This document shows positions 8,130 through 14,905 of a DNA stretch of 28,755 nucleotides, one piece after another. Positions within the stretch are counted from its first letter, which is position 1, and each line of letters starts with the position of its first letter. The translations under genes were made by a program, and so were the position numbers. Below the pieces are notes generated by a model. The model made no database searches, was not told the DNA's origin, and was given only the letters and a program-made list of their open reading frames with translations. The stretch comes from an uncultured Mailhella sp. (GTDB lineage: Bacteria; Desulfobacterota; Desulfovibrionia; Desulfovibrionales; Desulfovibrionaceae), in NCBI GenBank assembly GCA_948482415.1, contig CAOMFZ010000003.1:1-28755 (forward strand), read 5' to 3'.

Positions 8130-8708
8130 CTAGCTGCGTGCCAGAGCCAGCAATTCACAGCGGCGGAAAATGGAATGTAATTCATAACCTGCTGCTTTAA
8201 TGGCTTCATTGCCGCCCTCTTCACGGTCAAGCACAGTGCAGAGCATGCCAATGGTAAAGCCGGCTTCTTTCACGCGTTCGCAGGCAGTCAAAAGGGAACC
8301 GCCTGTTGTCACAACATCTTCCAGCATTGCCACCGGTTTTCCCGGCTGCAAATTGGATAAACCCTCTAAATATTGATTGGTGCCGTGTCCTTTAGGGCTT
8401 TTACGCACAATAAAAGCAGGCAGAGGTCTGCCAAGCTGATAGGAAATCAGGCTGGTGGCGGTTACCAGCGGGTCAGCGCCCAAAGTAAGTCCGCCGACAG
8501 CAGTAATAGCGGTATTATCTTTTATTATATGGTTAAAAAGATGTCCGATTAAAAAAGCTCCCTCCGGATGCAGTGCCGTTTGTTTACCGTCAAAATAAAA
8601 ATCGCTTTCACGTCCGGAAGTAAGGATAAATTTTCCTTCTCTGTAGGAGCGTTCGTACAACAATTTTGCAAGACGCACGCGCATTTCTTCAATACTTAAA
8701 TTTTGCAT
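8130..8708 (-). CDS. pyrE: Orotate phosphoribosyltransferase
   Basis: Enzyme of de novo pyrimidine synthesis that joins orotate to PRPP to give orotidine 5'-phosphate. The 192-residue length fits the family. The PRPP-binding motif MLEDVVTTGGS is at about 128-138. The N-terminal FILTSGRESDFYFDGK, the VGGLTLGADPL loop and the VRKSPKGHGT flexible loop are characteristic. The ribosome-binding site AGGTG overlaps the purB stop codon and the ATG follows that stop by 7 bases, so the two genes are likely coupled and nucleotide synthesis genes are co-expressed. Confidence 0.93.
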   Translation of the reverse strand: MQNLSIEEMRVRLAKLLYERSYREGKFILTSGRESDFYFDGKQTALHPEGAFLIGHLFNHIIKDNTAITAVGGLTLGADPLVTATSLISYQLGRPLPAFIVRKSPKGHGTNQYLEGLSNLQPGKPVAMLEDVVTTGGSLLTACERVKEAGFTIGMLCTVLDREEGGNEAIKAAGYELHSIFRRCELLALARS

Positions 8709-8715
8709 ATTTCAC

Positions 8716-10008
8716 CTATTCAAAAACACGGTCTAAAATCATTTGCTCATAACGGGTATAATAGCTCAAATCAAAGACTGTATCCAAAACTTCGTCAGAC
8801 AAAAGTTCGGAAATTTTTTCATTTCTGCGTACAATATCAGGGAATTTTTCTTCACTTTCCCAGCTTTGCATAGCACATTCCTGTACCATCACATAGGCTT
8901 CCTGACGCGGCAGACCATGATCAACCAAGGCAGTCAAAACGCGCTGGGAGAAGAAAAGACCATAGCTTCCCCATAAATTTCTTTCCACATTGCGGGGAAT
9001 CACGCGCAGGCCGTCCAAAAGGAAGGTCAGACGGTGCAGGACATAATCCATTAAAATAGTGGAGTCCGGCATAATCACACGTTCCACAGAAGAGTGGCTG
9101 ATATCTCTTTCGTGCCACAAAGCCTGATTTTCCATACTTGCCAAAGCATTGGTACGGATAAGGCGTGAAAGCCCGCACATATTTTCGGCAGAAATGGGAT
9201 TTTTCTTGTGCGGCATGGCGGAAGAACCTTTTTGCCCCTTGCCAAAACCTTCTTCCACTTCATGGACTTCCGTTCTCTGCAAATGACGAAGCTCCGTACA
9301 AATTCTTTCAATGCCGCCGGCGGCAAGAGCCAGAGCGGTAAAATAATGGGCATATCTGTCACGCTGGACAATTTGAGAAGAAATGGTATCAGGGCGAAGT
9401 CCCAAGATTTCACAGGCGCGTTCTTCAATATCAGGAGAAAGAACGGTATAAGTGCCCACAGCGCCGGAAAGCTTGCCTACACGCACATCTTCAAGAGCAG
9501 CCTGAAAACGTTCCTTATGGCGTTTAAATTCTGCATAAAAACCGGCAAATTTTAAAGAATAGGTGGTGGGTTCCGCGTGAATGCCATGGGTTCTGCCCAT
9601 ACAGATAAGTCCGCGGTATTTTTCCACAAAATTTTTCAAAGTGGCAAGAAGTTCATCATAGCCCGCTAAAATTATTTCCCCTGCTTCCACCAGTAAAAGC
9701 GCATTGGCAGTATCTACAATATCGGAAGATGTACAGCCTAAATGGATAAAGCGGGAAGCCGGACCGACTTTTTCCTCCAAAGAAGTGAGAAACGCAATCA
9801 CATCATGGCGGGTAACCGTTTCAATTTCCGCAATTCTGTCAACATCAATAGCAACTCTTGAGCGGATTTCTTCCATGCTTTGGGGGTCAATACGTCCTTT
9901 TTCGCACCATGCTTCACAAACAGCAAGCTCAACCTTAAGCCATGCATTATAGCGATTTTCCAAAGACCATAACTCTGCCATTTTGGCTCGACAGTATCTT
10001 TCAATCAT
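8716..10008 (-). CDS. purB: Adenylosuccinate lyase
   Basis: Fumarase/aspartase-superfamily lyase that removes fumarate from SAICAR and from adenylosuccinate in purine synthesis. Its 430 residues match the family. Conserved regions are TRHDV (66-70), the TSSD stretch (93-96), GRTHGIHAEP (138-147) and the superfamily signature GSSAMPHKKNP (261-271). The ATG has an AGGATAGG-type ribosome-binding region just upstream. It is the first gene of the purB-pyrE-transpeptidase run, and an array of AT-rich inverted repeats lies about 50-80 bases upstream. Confidence 0.95.
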   Translation of the reverse strand: MIERYCRAKMAELWSLENRYNAWLKVELAVCEAWCEKGRIDPQSMEEIRSRVAIDVDRIAEIETVTRHDVIAFLTSLEEKVGPASRFIHLGCTSSDIVDTANALLLVEAGEIILAGYDELLATLKNFVEKYRGLICMGRTHGIHAEPTTYSLKFAGFYAEFKRHKERFQAALEDVRVGKLSGAVGTYTVLSPDIEERACEILGLRPDTISSQIVQRDRYAHYFTALALAAGGIERICTELRHLQRTEVHEVEEGFGKGQKGSSAMPHKKNPISAENMCGLSRLIRTNALASMENQALWHERDISHSSVERVIMPDSTILMDYVLHRLTFLLDGLRVIPRNVERNLWGSYGLFFSQRVLTALVDHGLPRQEAYVMVQECAMQSWESEEKFPDIVRRNEKISELLSDEVLDTVFDLSYYTRYEQMILDRVFE

Positions 10009-10056
10009 ACGCCTATCCTATTATTCTTATTTTTATATCATTATTGAAGTGCACAA

Positions 10057-10090
10057 AAATACATGTATTTAAAGGTATTTGTTTAAATAC
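10057..10090. promoter_or_regulatory. Paired inverted repeats upstream of purB (candidate operator)
   Basis: A perfect 14-bp palindrome AAATACATGTATTT (10057-10070) is followed at once by GTATTT-gttt-AAATAC (10075-10090). The repeated GTATTT/AAATAC half-sites are arranged like a regulator binding region in front of purB. The regulator is unknown. An AT-rich region can give such patterns by chance. Confidence 0.35.
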
Positions 10091-10133
10091 AAAAAGCACA
10101 CCTCAAGTACATACTTTTGGTATTCTTTTAAGA

Positions 10134-10176
10134 AAGAAAAAGGTTTTGCTCACGAAGAGCAAGACCCTTTCTATAA
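10134..10176 (-). terminator. Rho-independent terminator of the 36-residue gene
   Basis: On the minus strand AAAGGGTCTTGCTC pairs with GAGCAAAACCTTT around a short TTCGT loop, with G-T or mismatch positions in the stem, and runs into a T-rich tail. It starts about 10 bases after the stop codon of the small basic protein gene. Confidence 0.7.
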
Positions 10177-10182
10177 AAAAGA

Positions 10183-10293
10183 TTATTTCTTTGCAGCTTT
10201 TTTTGCTTCACGGATACGTTCTTTTAAACGTTCTGCACGACGATGACGACGGCGATCTAATTCTTTTTTGCGTTCAACTTTTTTGTGAGCCAT
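10183..10293 (-). CDS. Small, highly basic 36-residue protein
   Basis: A small gene encoding 36 residues that starts MAHKKVERKKELDRRRHRR and ends in KKAAKK. About half the residues are Lys or Arg, spaced along what should be one long amphipathic helix. Three signals support it as real: GGAGG about seven bases before the ATG, a promoter with exact 17-base spacing (10327-10355), and a terminator right behind the stop. I recall similar short basic proteins in sulfate-reducing deltaproteobacteria but cannot confirm a family name. Size and charge suggest an RNA- or ribosome-binding role, which is inference only. Confidence 0.8.
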   Translation of the reverse strand: MAHKKVERKKELDRRRHRRAERLKERIREAKKAAKK

Positions 10294-10326
10294 GCTAAAC
10301 CTCCATTAAATTTATCCTGTTTTTTA

Positions 10327-10355
10327 AGTATAATAAAAAAAACATTTACATGCAA
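10327..10355 (-). promoter_or_regulatory. Candidate sigma70 promoter of the 36-residue gene
   Basis: On the minus strand TTGCAT (10350-10355) is separated by exactly 17 bases from TATACT (10327-10332). The start of transcription would lie about 25-30 bases before the ATG at 10293. The spacer contains a run of eight T residues. Confidence 0.6.
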
Positions 10356-10410
10356 TACAAAGATTTTTCTTTTAAGTAAAGCAATAATTTCACACTGATA
10401 GCAATTATTT

Positions 10411-11760
10411 TTAAAATATTTTCCCGCTGCCGGCAAATTGGTTGGCGACAAATGTTGCGTAACTGTCTGTCATTCCAGTAATAAAATCTATCACCACCAA
10501 ATAGGCTTCGCAGAGGGTATATTCTTTTTTTAAAATATGTTTGCCCATGAGCGATAAGGCCCGCTCTTCCCGATAGGACAATTTTTTTCCGCACACAAGA
10601 TTATGCACGGCAGGAATTAACACATCCAGGAGCTGCTTATAAATACTATAGGAACCTATTTCAAGACTGATTTTCTGCGGATGTTTTAAAATCACATTGT
10701 AAAAACAGTCTTTCGCATTTTTCATATATTCCTTTACAGGCTCACCGGCATAATCCATATACGGCGCAAGCATTTCCCCCTGCATAAGCGCCGGATATTT
10801 TTCTTTGCTCACAGCAAAAATATCTTCCACTAAAACTTTAATCACGAGCGAACGCAGATAACTTATTCTTGCCCGATCAGAATACATGGATGCAAGCCGT
10901 TTTTCATCAACCTGCATGAGCTCCCAAATAGGACGAAGCACTTCACAGATTTCTTCATAGCGCAAAATGCCGAGTTCTCTGGCGTCTTCCATATCAATGA
11001 TCCGATAACAAATATCATCAGCAGCTTCCATAAGATAGGAAAGCGGGTGACGCAAAAAAACCGTTTTTTCCTGCTCTTTTTTCACAAGCCCCAGCTCCGT
11101 GAAAATTTCTGTAAAAAGTGCACGTTCATTTTGATAATAATTGAATTTTTTCGAGCCGCTCTGCATTGCTTCAAGCGATGTACGCGGATATTTTACAATA
11201 CTGGCAATGGTAGGATAGGTGAGACGAAAGCCTCCCTGTTCCCGTTCATTTTCCACAACATTAATAACGCGAAAGCCCTGGGCATTGCCGTCAAAGCTGC
11301 GAAAATCTTCCAATTCTTTTGATAATGCATAATAATAAAGAGTATTTTTTTCGTCGCAGAACCATTCCTGGACAGCATATTCACCTGCATGCCCGAAAGG
11401 AGGATTGCCAATATCATGGGCAAGACAGGCAGACTGCACAATTTCCCCAATATGATACGGCTCGATAAAATCAGGCAAATCCCCTTGTTCCTGCAAAAAA
11501 TAGCCATACTCCGTGCCCAGTCCGCGCCCCACGGAAGCCACTTCCAAAGAATGCGTTAAACGCGTATGGACATGGTCATTGCCGGACAGCGGGTGCACCT
11601 GCGTTTTTCCTGCCAAACGCCGAAAAGAATCCGAAAAAATCAGCCTGTCATGGTCTATAATAAAAGGACTGCGAGCTTTATTTATTTCCTGCACTTCGTT
11701 TCTTCCATACCGCTTCGGCAATAAAAGTTTTTTCCATTTTTCCTGATATAATCCCTGCAT
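10411..11760 (-). CDS. dgt: dGTP triphosphohydrolase (HD domain)
   Basis: Deoxyguanosinetriphosphate triphosphohydrolase-like protein of 449 residues, which hydrolyses dNTPs to deoxynucleosides and triphosphate. HD-domain metal ligands are visible: the HTRLTHSLEVA segment (H65/H70), the HD pair CLAHDIGNPPFGHAGE (H115, D116) and a distal Asp-rich helix (AADDICYRIIDMEDA). The N-terminus SPFIIDHDRLIFSDSFRRLAGKTQV is typical of dGTPases. I moved the start to the ATG at 11760, because GGAAGGAT lies about 6-8 bases upstream and the eight extra residues of the longer frame have no such support. The gene is divergent from the OsmC-family gene. Such enzymes balance dNTP pools, and some act against phage. 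No defence context is visible immediately around it. Confidence 0.9.
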   Translation of the reverse strand: MQGLYQEKWKKLLLPKRYGRNEVQEINKARSPFIIDHDRLIFSDSFRRLAGKTQVHPLSGNDHVHTRLTHSLEVASVGRGLGTEYGYFLQEQGDLPDFIEPYHIGEIVQSACLAHDIGNPPFGHAGEYAVQEWFCDEKNTLYYYALSKELEDFRSFDGNAQGFRVINVVENEREQGGFRLTYPTIASIVKYPRTSLEAMQSGSKKFNYYQNERALFTEIFTELGLVKKEQEKTVFLRHPLSYLMEAADDICYRIIDMEDARELGILRYEEICEVLRPIWELMQVDEKRLASMYSDRARISYLRSLVIKVLVEDIFAVSKEKYPALMQGEMLAPYMDYAGEPVKEYMKNAKDCFYNVILKHPQKISLEIGSYSIYKQLLDVLIPAVHNLVCGKKLSYREERALSLMGKHILKKEYTLCEAYLVVIDFITGMTDSYATFVANQFAGSGKIF

Positions 11761-11885
11761 ATTTATCCTTCCGTTTCTGCACATATTTTATAGTTATCCG
11801 CATACTAATTACTTGCAATTTTTATTCTTTCGCCATAGAAATACCTTAATCTCTAATTTGAAGCAATAGTTAAAAGGAGTTTATT

Positions 11886-12290
11886 ATGCCAACCATTCTT
11901 TCATTCTATCAGGGTAATCTGCGCTGCCAAAATACACATGTCCAAAGCAGCACAACCCTTATCACTGACGCCCCAACCGACAATCACGGCAAAGGCGAAA
12001 GTTTTTCTCCGACTGACCTTGTGGCTACCGCCCTTGGCACCTGCATGATGACCATTATGGGTATGTATGCCGATAAAAACGGACTCAATCTTGACGGCAT
12101 GCGCATGGAAATTACCAAAAAAATGAATATTTCTCCCCGCCGTATCGGAAGAATTGATATTGTTATTACCATGCCTCACATTCCATTAACCCCCATTCAA
12201 AAAGCAGAATTGGAAGAAATTCCTCATACCTGCCCCGTTTGCCTGAGTTTAAATCCTGAAATCGAAAAAAATATTTCTTTTGTTTGGTAA
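11886..12290 (+). CDS. OsmC/Ohr-family peroxiredoxin-like protein
   Basis: OsmC-family protein of 134 residues. The family reduces organic hydroperoxides with a pair of cysteines. Cys53 (ATALGTCMM) and Cys116 (HTCPVC) match the expected reactive pair, and the GKGESFSPTDLVA segment supplies the usual Glu. An additional Cys119 gives a CPVC motif. The length matches the YhfA/OsmC-like branch. AAAAGGAG stands about 7 bases before the ATG. A TTGCAA/TAGAAA pair with 17-base spacing lies upstream and may be its promoter. It points away from dgt and toward the selenium-associated transporter gene. Confidence 0.88.
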   Translation: MPTILSFYQGNLRCQNTHVQSSTTLITDAPTDNHGKGESFSPTDLVATALGTCMMTIMGMYADKNGLNLDGMRMEITKKMNISPRRIGRIDIVITMPHIPLTPIQKAELEEIPHTCPVCLSLNPEIEKNISFVW

Positions 12291-12322
12291 ATTTTACCAA
12301 CACTCGTCTGGTAAATTTGCCA
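12284..12322. repeat. Two similar short palindromes at the osmC-family stop codon
   Basis: TTGGTAAATTTTACCAA (12284-12300) spans the stop codon, and a related TGGTAAATTTGCCA (12309-12322) follows after 8 bases. Each is self-complementary and they share the TGGTAAATTT core. No T-run follows, so a classical terminator is not supported. A pair of protein-binding sites or an mRNA end-stabilising structure is possible. Confidence 0.35.
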
Positions 12323-12421
12323 AAAGATAAAATATTGTGCAGGACGCACAAAGCCCCTCATACAGATGTCAGGCAACTCAAAGAAGTTATCTAACAGAAT
12401 GTAAAAGGAAGTGAGCGTTAT

Positions 12422-12534
12422 CTTTATAGCACAGGATGTGCGAGCCACGCAGTGCGAGCGAGGCAATTTCCGCGTAAATTGCAAGCGAGAGTGAGTGGGT
12501 GACAGGACGTCACCCCGAACGTGGCTGTATAAAG
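12422..12534 (+). ncRNA. Multi-stem structured intergenic element
   Basis: Five perfectly complementary stems nest in 113 bases. The outer stem is CTTTATA (12422-12428) with TATAAAG (12528-12534). A hairpin GCACA-gga-TGTGC covers 12429-12441. A second closing stem is AGCCACG (12443-12449) with CGTGGCT (12520-12526). Inside it are hairpins GCAATTT-ccgcgt-AAATTGC (12463-12482) and GGGTGAC-aggac-GTCACCC (12497-12515). The joining segments are purine-rich (GCGAGCGAG, GCGAGAGTGAGTG). The layout of junctions and hairpins is that of a structured RNA or a folded mobile repeat. It matches no class I know. It lies just before the YedE transporter, so it may be that gene's 5' leader. The strand is inferred from this. 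Confidence 0.5.
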
Positions 12535-12573
12535 AAAGCAATAAATTGTACAAAAAAAGGAGGTTAACTATTA

Positions 12574-13659
12574 ATGTACAATTTTTTCAGTTCCACAAAA
12601 GGAATAATTCTTACAGGCTTATTTATCGGAATTGGGGCTTTTTTGCTCCAATTTTTAGGCAATCCGGCAAACATGGGTATTTGCGTTGTCTGCTTCACCC
12701 GTGACACCACAGGCGGACTTGGTTTGCACAGAGCAGAAATTGTGCAGTACATTCGTCCGGAAATTATTGGCTTTGTTCTTGGTTCTTTTGCAGCAGCCCT
12801 TGCCGCAAAAGAATTTCGCCCGCAAAGCGGTTCTTCTCCTCTTATTCGCTTTGTGCTCGGCATGATTACAGGAACAAGTGCTCTGGTTTTTCTTGGCTGT
12901 CCATGGCGTATGGTTTTGCGCATTGCAGGCGGGGATTTAAATGCCATTATCGGGCTTTTTGGTTTTGCCTTTGGCATTTTCATTGGCACACGCTTTTTCA
13001 AACATGGTTATACCTTGGGAAAAAGCATGCCTGTTTCCAAAAAAGCAGGCTATGTCTTTCCCCTGCTCATGCTTGGTTTGCTGGTTTTATTAATCTTTAG
13101 CCCTGAAAAAGACGGTTCAGTTTATAACGGACTGATTTACTATTCTCAGAAAGGTCCCGGCTCAATGCATGCACCTTTACTGATTTCTCTTGGTATTGCT
13201 TTTCTGGTGGGCGTTATTGCACAAAGAAGCCGTTTCTGCACCATGGGAGCATTCAGGGACATTTTTCTTTTTAAGGAAGTACACCTTTTTTCCGGTCTTT
13301 TTGCTTTATTTACGGCTGTTTTTATCCTCAATCTTTTCACTGGGAAATTTGTATTGGGATTTGAAAATCAGCCCATTGCGCATACTGACCATATCTGGAA
13401 CTTCCTGAGCATGCTGACAGTTGGCTTTGCTGCGGCTCTTGCCGGCGGCTGCCCCGGCCGTCAATTCTTCTCCAGCGGGGAAGGAAACAACGACTCCGCA
13501 ATCTATGTCACAGGTTTGTTTGTCGGCACTGCCTTTGCCCATAATTTCGGCATTGCAAGCTCTGCGGCACAAATCGGACCCCACAGTATTTTTGCTGTGC
13601 TTTTCGGTTTGCTGGTTTGTTTTGTTATTGCCTTCAGTCACATAAAAAAAGAAGCTTAA
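12574..13659 (+). CDS. yedE: YedE-family selenium-associated transporter (YeeE/YedE)
   Basis: Polytopic inner-membrane protein of 361 residues from the YeeE/YedE family, most like the branch linked to selenium metabolism (YedE/FdhT). It has about nine hydrophobic segments. The conserved Cys-containing motifs of the family are GICVVCFTRDTTGGLGLHR (about 30-48), FLGCPWRM (about 107-114), QRSRFCTMGAFRD (about 213-225) and AGGCPGRQ. The related YeeE imports thiosulfate through such cysteines, and the YedE branch is proposed to move a selenium compound. This substrate is established only by genome context in the literature I know. A perfect AGGAGG lies 9 bases before the ATG. The structured element at 12422-12534 is upstream, and a TGA-containing micro-ORF is downstream. 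Confidence 0.85.
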   Translation: MYNFFSSTKGIILTGLFIGIGAFLLQFLGNPANMGICVVCFTRDTTGGLGLHRAEIVQYIRPEIIGFVLGSFAAALAAKEFRPQSGSSPLIRFVLGMITGTSALVFLGCPWRMVLRIAGGDLNAIIGLFGFAFGIFIGTRFFKHGYTLGKSMPVSKKAGYVFPLLMLGLLVLLIFSPEKDGSVYNGLIYYSQKGPGSMHAPLLISLGIAFLVGVIAQRSRFCTMGAFRDIFLFKEVHLFSGLFALFTAVFILNLFTGKFVLGFENQPIAHTDHIWNFLSMLTVGFAAALAGGCPGRQFFSSGEGNNDSAIYVTGLFVGTAFAHNFGIASSAAQIGPHSIFAVLFGLLVCFVIAFSHIKKEA

Positions 13660-13686
13660 CAGTCTCCAAAAATAAAGGATAAAAAT

Positions 13687-13767
13687 ATGAAACAAAAAAT
13701 ATGATTTGGGTTCTGCATTTTAGGAAAAATGCTTAATCCCATGAGCTTGCTTATAAAAACAAAATAA
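13687..13767 (+). other. Micro-ORF with in-frame TGA and downstream hairpin
   Basis: Behind an AAGGAT ribosome-binding site, ATG opens a frame MKQKI that meets TGA at 13702-13704. The same frame continues for 20 codons (FGFCILGKMLNPM and on) to TAA at 13765-13767. Three bases after the TGA a stem forms: GCATTTT (13715-13721) pairs with AAAATGC (13726-13732) around an AGGA loop. Below it, GGGTT pairs with AATCCC leaving one bulged U. A hairpin with G in the apical loop and a bulged U just behind UGA resembles a bacterial selenocysteine insertion element. It may instead be a five-codon leader or a gene remnant. No homologue is known to me. Confidence 0.3.
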
Positions 13768-13805
13768 GGCATACTTGCATAAGTTTTTATAAGCGAGCTT
13801 TTTTT
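13744..13805 (+). terminator. Strong terminator hairpin ending at the GT9 start codon
   Basis: AGCTTGCTTATAAAAAC (13744-13760) pairs with GTTTTTATAAGCGAGCT (13783-13799), a 17-bp stem with a single T-G wobble and a 22-base loop. Seven T residues (13799-13805) follow and the glycosyltransferase ATG begins at 13806. It terminates the yedE transcript and also forms the leader of the next gene, hiding the only GAG that could serve as its ribosome-binding site. Confidence 0.8.
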
Positions 13806-14816
13806 ATGAAAATTTCTCTTCCCAATAATACAGCTGTTATTTTTCGCCTGAGCGCCATGGGTGATGTTGCCTTGCTTTCCGGAGTATTAGCCTATTGGCA
13901 TGAACAGTATCAAACCAAATTTATCCTTATTACCCGCCGGGAATTTGCCCCGCTGTTTGAAAATCATCCTGCCGTTGCGAATATTGAATCCCTTTCCAAA
14001 GAAAATTTAGCCTACAGCGAATATAATCAGATTTGCAAAAAACTTGCTGATAAATATGCAGATTTTCCCTTGTTTGACCTGCATGCTTCAACCCGTTCCC
14101 GCCTTTTGGCCCGTATCTGGAAAACAAGCGTATACCGCTATAATAAAATGCCGGTTTTGCGTCGTCTCTTCCTTTGGACAAAAGGAAAAATCGGCAGACA
14201 GACACTCCTTGAAAAAAATGTCTGCCAGCGCTATGCAAGCCTTTTGTGTGAAGAAAATCCCCCTCGCCCATTGCTCAAACCACAGATTTTTCTCACTTCG
14301 GAAGAAATAAATACAGCAAAAAATACTCTTGCCGAACTTTTTCCTGACAATTCCAAAAAAATTCTTGCCATTCATCCCTTTGCCACCCACAATGCCAAGA
14401 GCCTGCCCATGCCCCGCTGGCAGGAACTTGCCGAAAAACTAAGCGCTGACTGCCATATCCTTTTTGTGGGACTGGGGGAACTCCCTGAAAATATGGCAGG
14501 CAAAAGCCTTGTGAATAAAACAAATTTACGCGAACTTTGCGCTGTTTTGAGTGAGTGCAGTCTTTTGGTCACAGGAGATTCCGGTCCCATGCATTTAGCC
14601 AATGCCGTGAACACTGAACTGCTGGCGCTTTTTGGACCCACCACAAAGGAATGGGGCTTTTTCCCGGAGGGCGAAAATGTGCATATTCTGCAAAAAGAAA
14701 TGCCCTGCCGTCCTTGTTCCCTGCACGGCAAACAAAAATGTATGCAAAAAGAGTCTTGTTTGGAAAAAATCTCTGCAGAAGAAATTATTGGGCAGATAAA
14801 AACAATTCTTCACTAA
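13806..14816 (+). CDS. Glycosyltransferase family 9 (heptosyltransferase-like)
   Basis: GT9 family protein of 336 residues, the family of ADP-heptose:LPS heptosyltransferases that build the lipopolysaccharide inner core at the inner membrane. The N-terminal signature FRLSAMGDVALLSGVLA (about 13-29) matches the usual RLSxxGD start, and the C-terminal nucleotide-sugar site LVTGDSGPMHLANAV...LFGPT is intact. Four cysteines in the last 38 residues (CRPCS, KCM, SC) match the CxPC tail seen in many GT9 proteins. The ATG at 13806 is needed to keep the RLSAMGD motif. It sits directly behind a terminator hairpin with no clear ribosome-binding site, so expression may be low or structure-controlled. The acceptor sugar cannot be told. 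Confidence 0.88.
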   Translation: MKISLPNNTAVIFRLSAMGDVALLSGVLAYWHEQYQTKFILITRREFAPLFENHPAVANIESLSKENLAYSEYNQICKKLADKYADFPLFDLHASTRSRLLARIWKTSVYRYNKMPVLRRLFLWTKGKIGRQTLLEKNVCQRYASLLCEENPPRPLLKPQIFLTSEEINTAKNTLAELFPDNSKKILAIHPFATHNAKSLPMPRWQELAEKLSADCHILFVGLGELPENMAGKSLVNKTNLRELCAVLSECSLLVTGDSGPMHLANAVNTELLALFGPTTKEWGFFPEGENVHILQKEMPCRPCSLHGKQKCMQKESCLEKISAEEIIGQIKTILH

Positions 14817-14849
14817 TGCCGTGCTCCGGAATATTTTATATGCTTTTCA

Positions 14850-14878
14850 TTGCAAAAAATGGAAAAAACGTATATGAT
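14850..14878 (+). promoter_or_regulatory. Candidate sigma70 promoter of the M23-xseB-ispA-dxs operon
   Basis: TTGCAA (14850-14855) and TATGAT (14873-14878) are separated by exactly 17 bases. Transcription would start around 14885, giving a leader of about 20 bases with AAGGAT before the ATG at 14906. Confidence 0.65.
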
Positions 14879-14905
14879 ACCGACATTGTTACATAAGGAT
14901 AAAGA

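Noticed and set aside
10411..11760. dgt as a phage-defence dGTPase
   Set aside because: The gene has the standard dGTPase architecture and sits among housekeeping genes, with no defence partners beside it.
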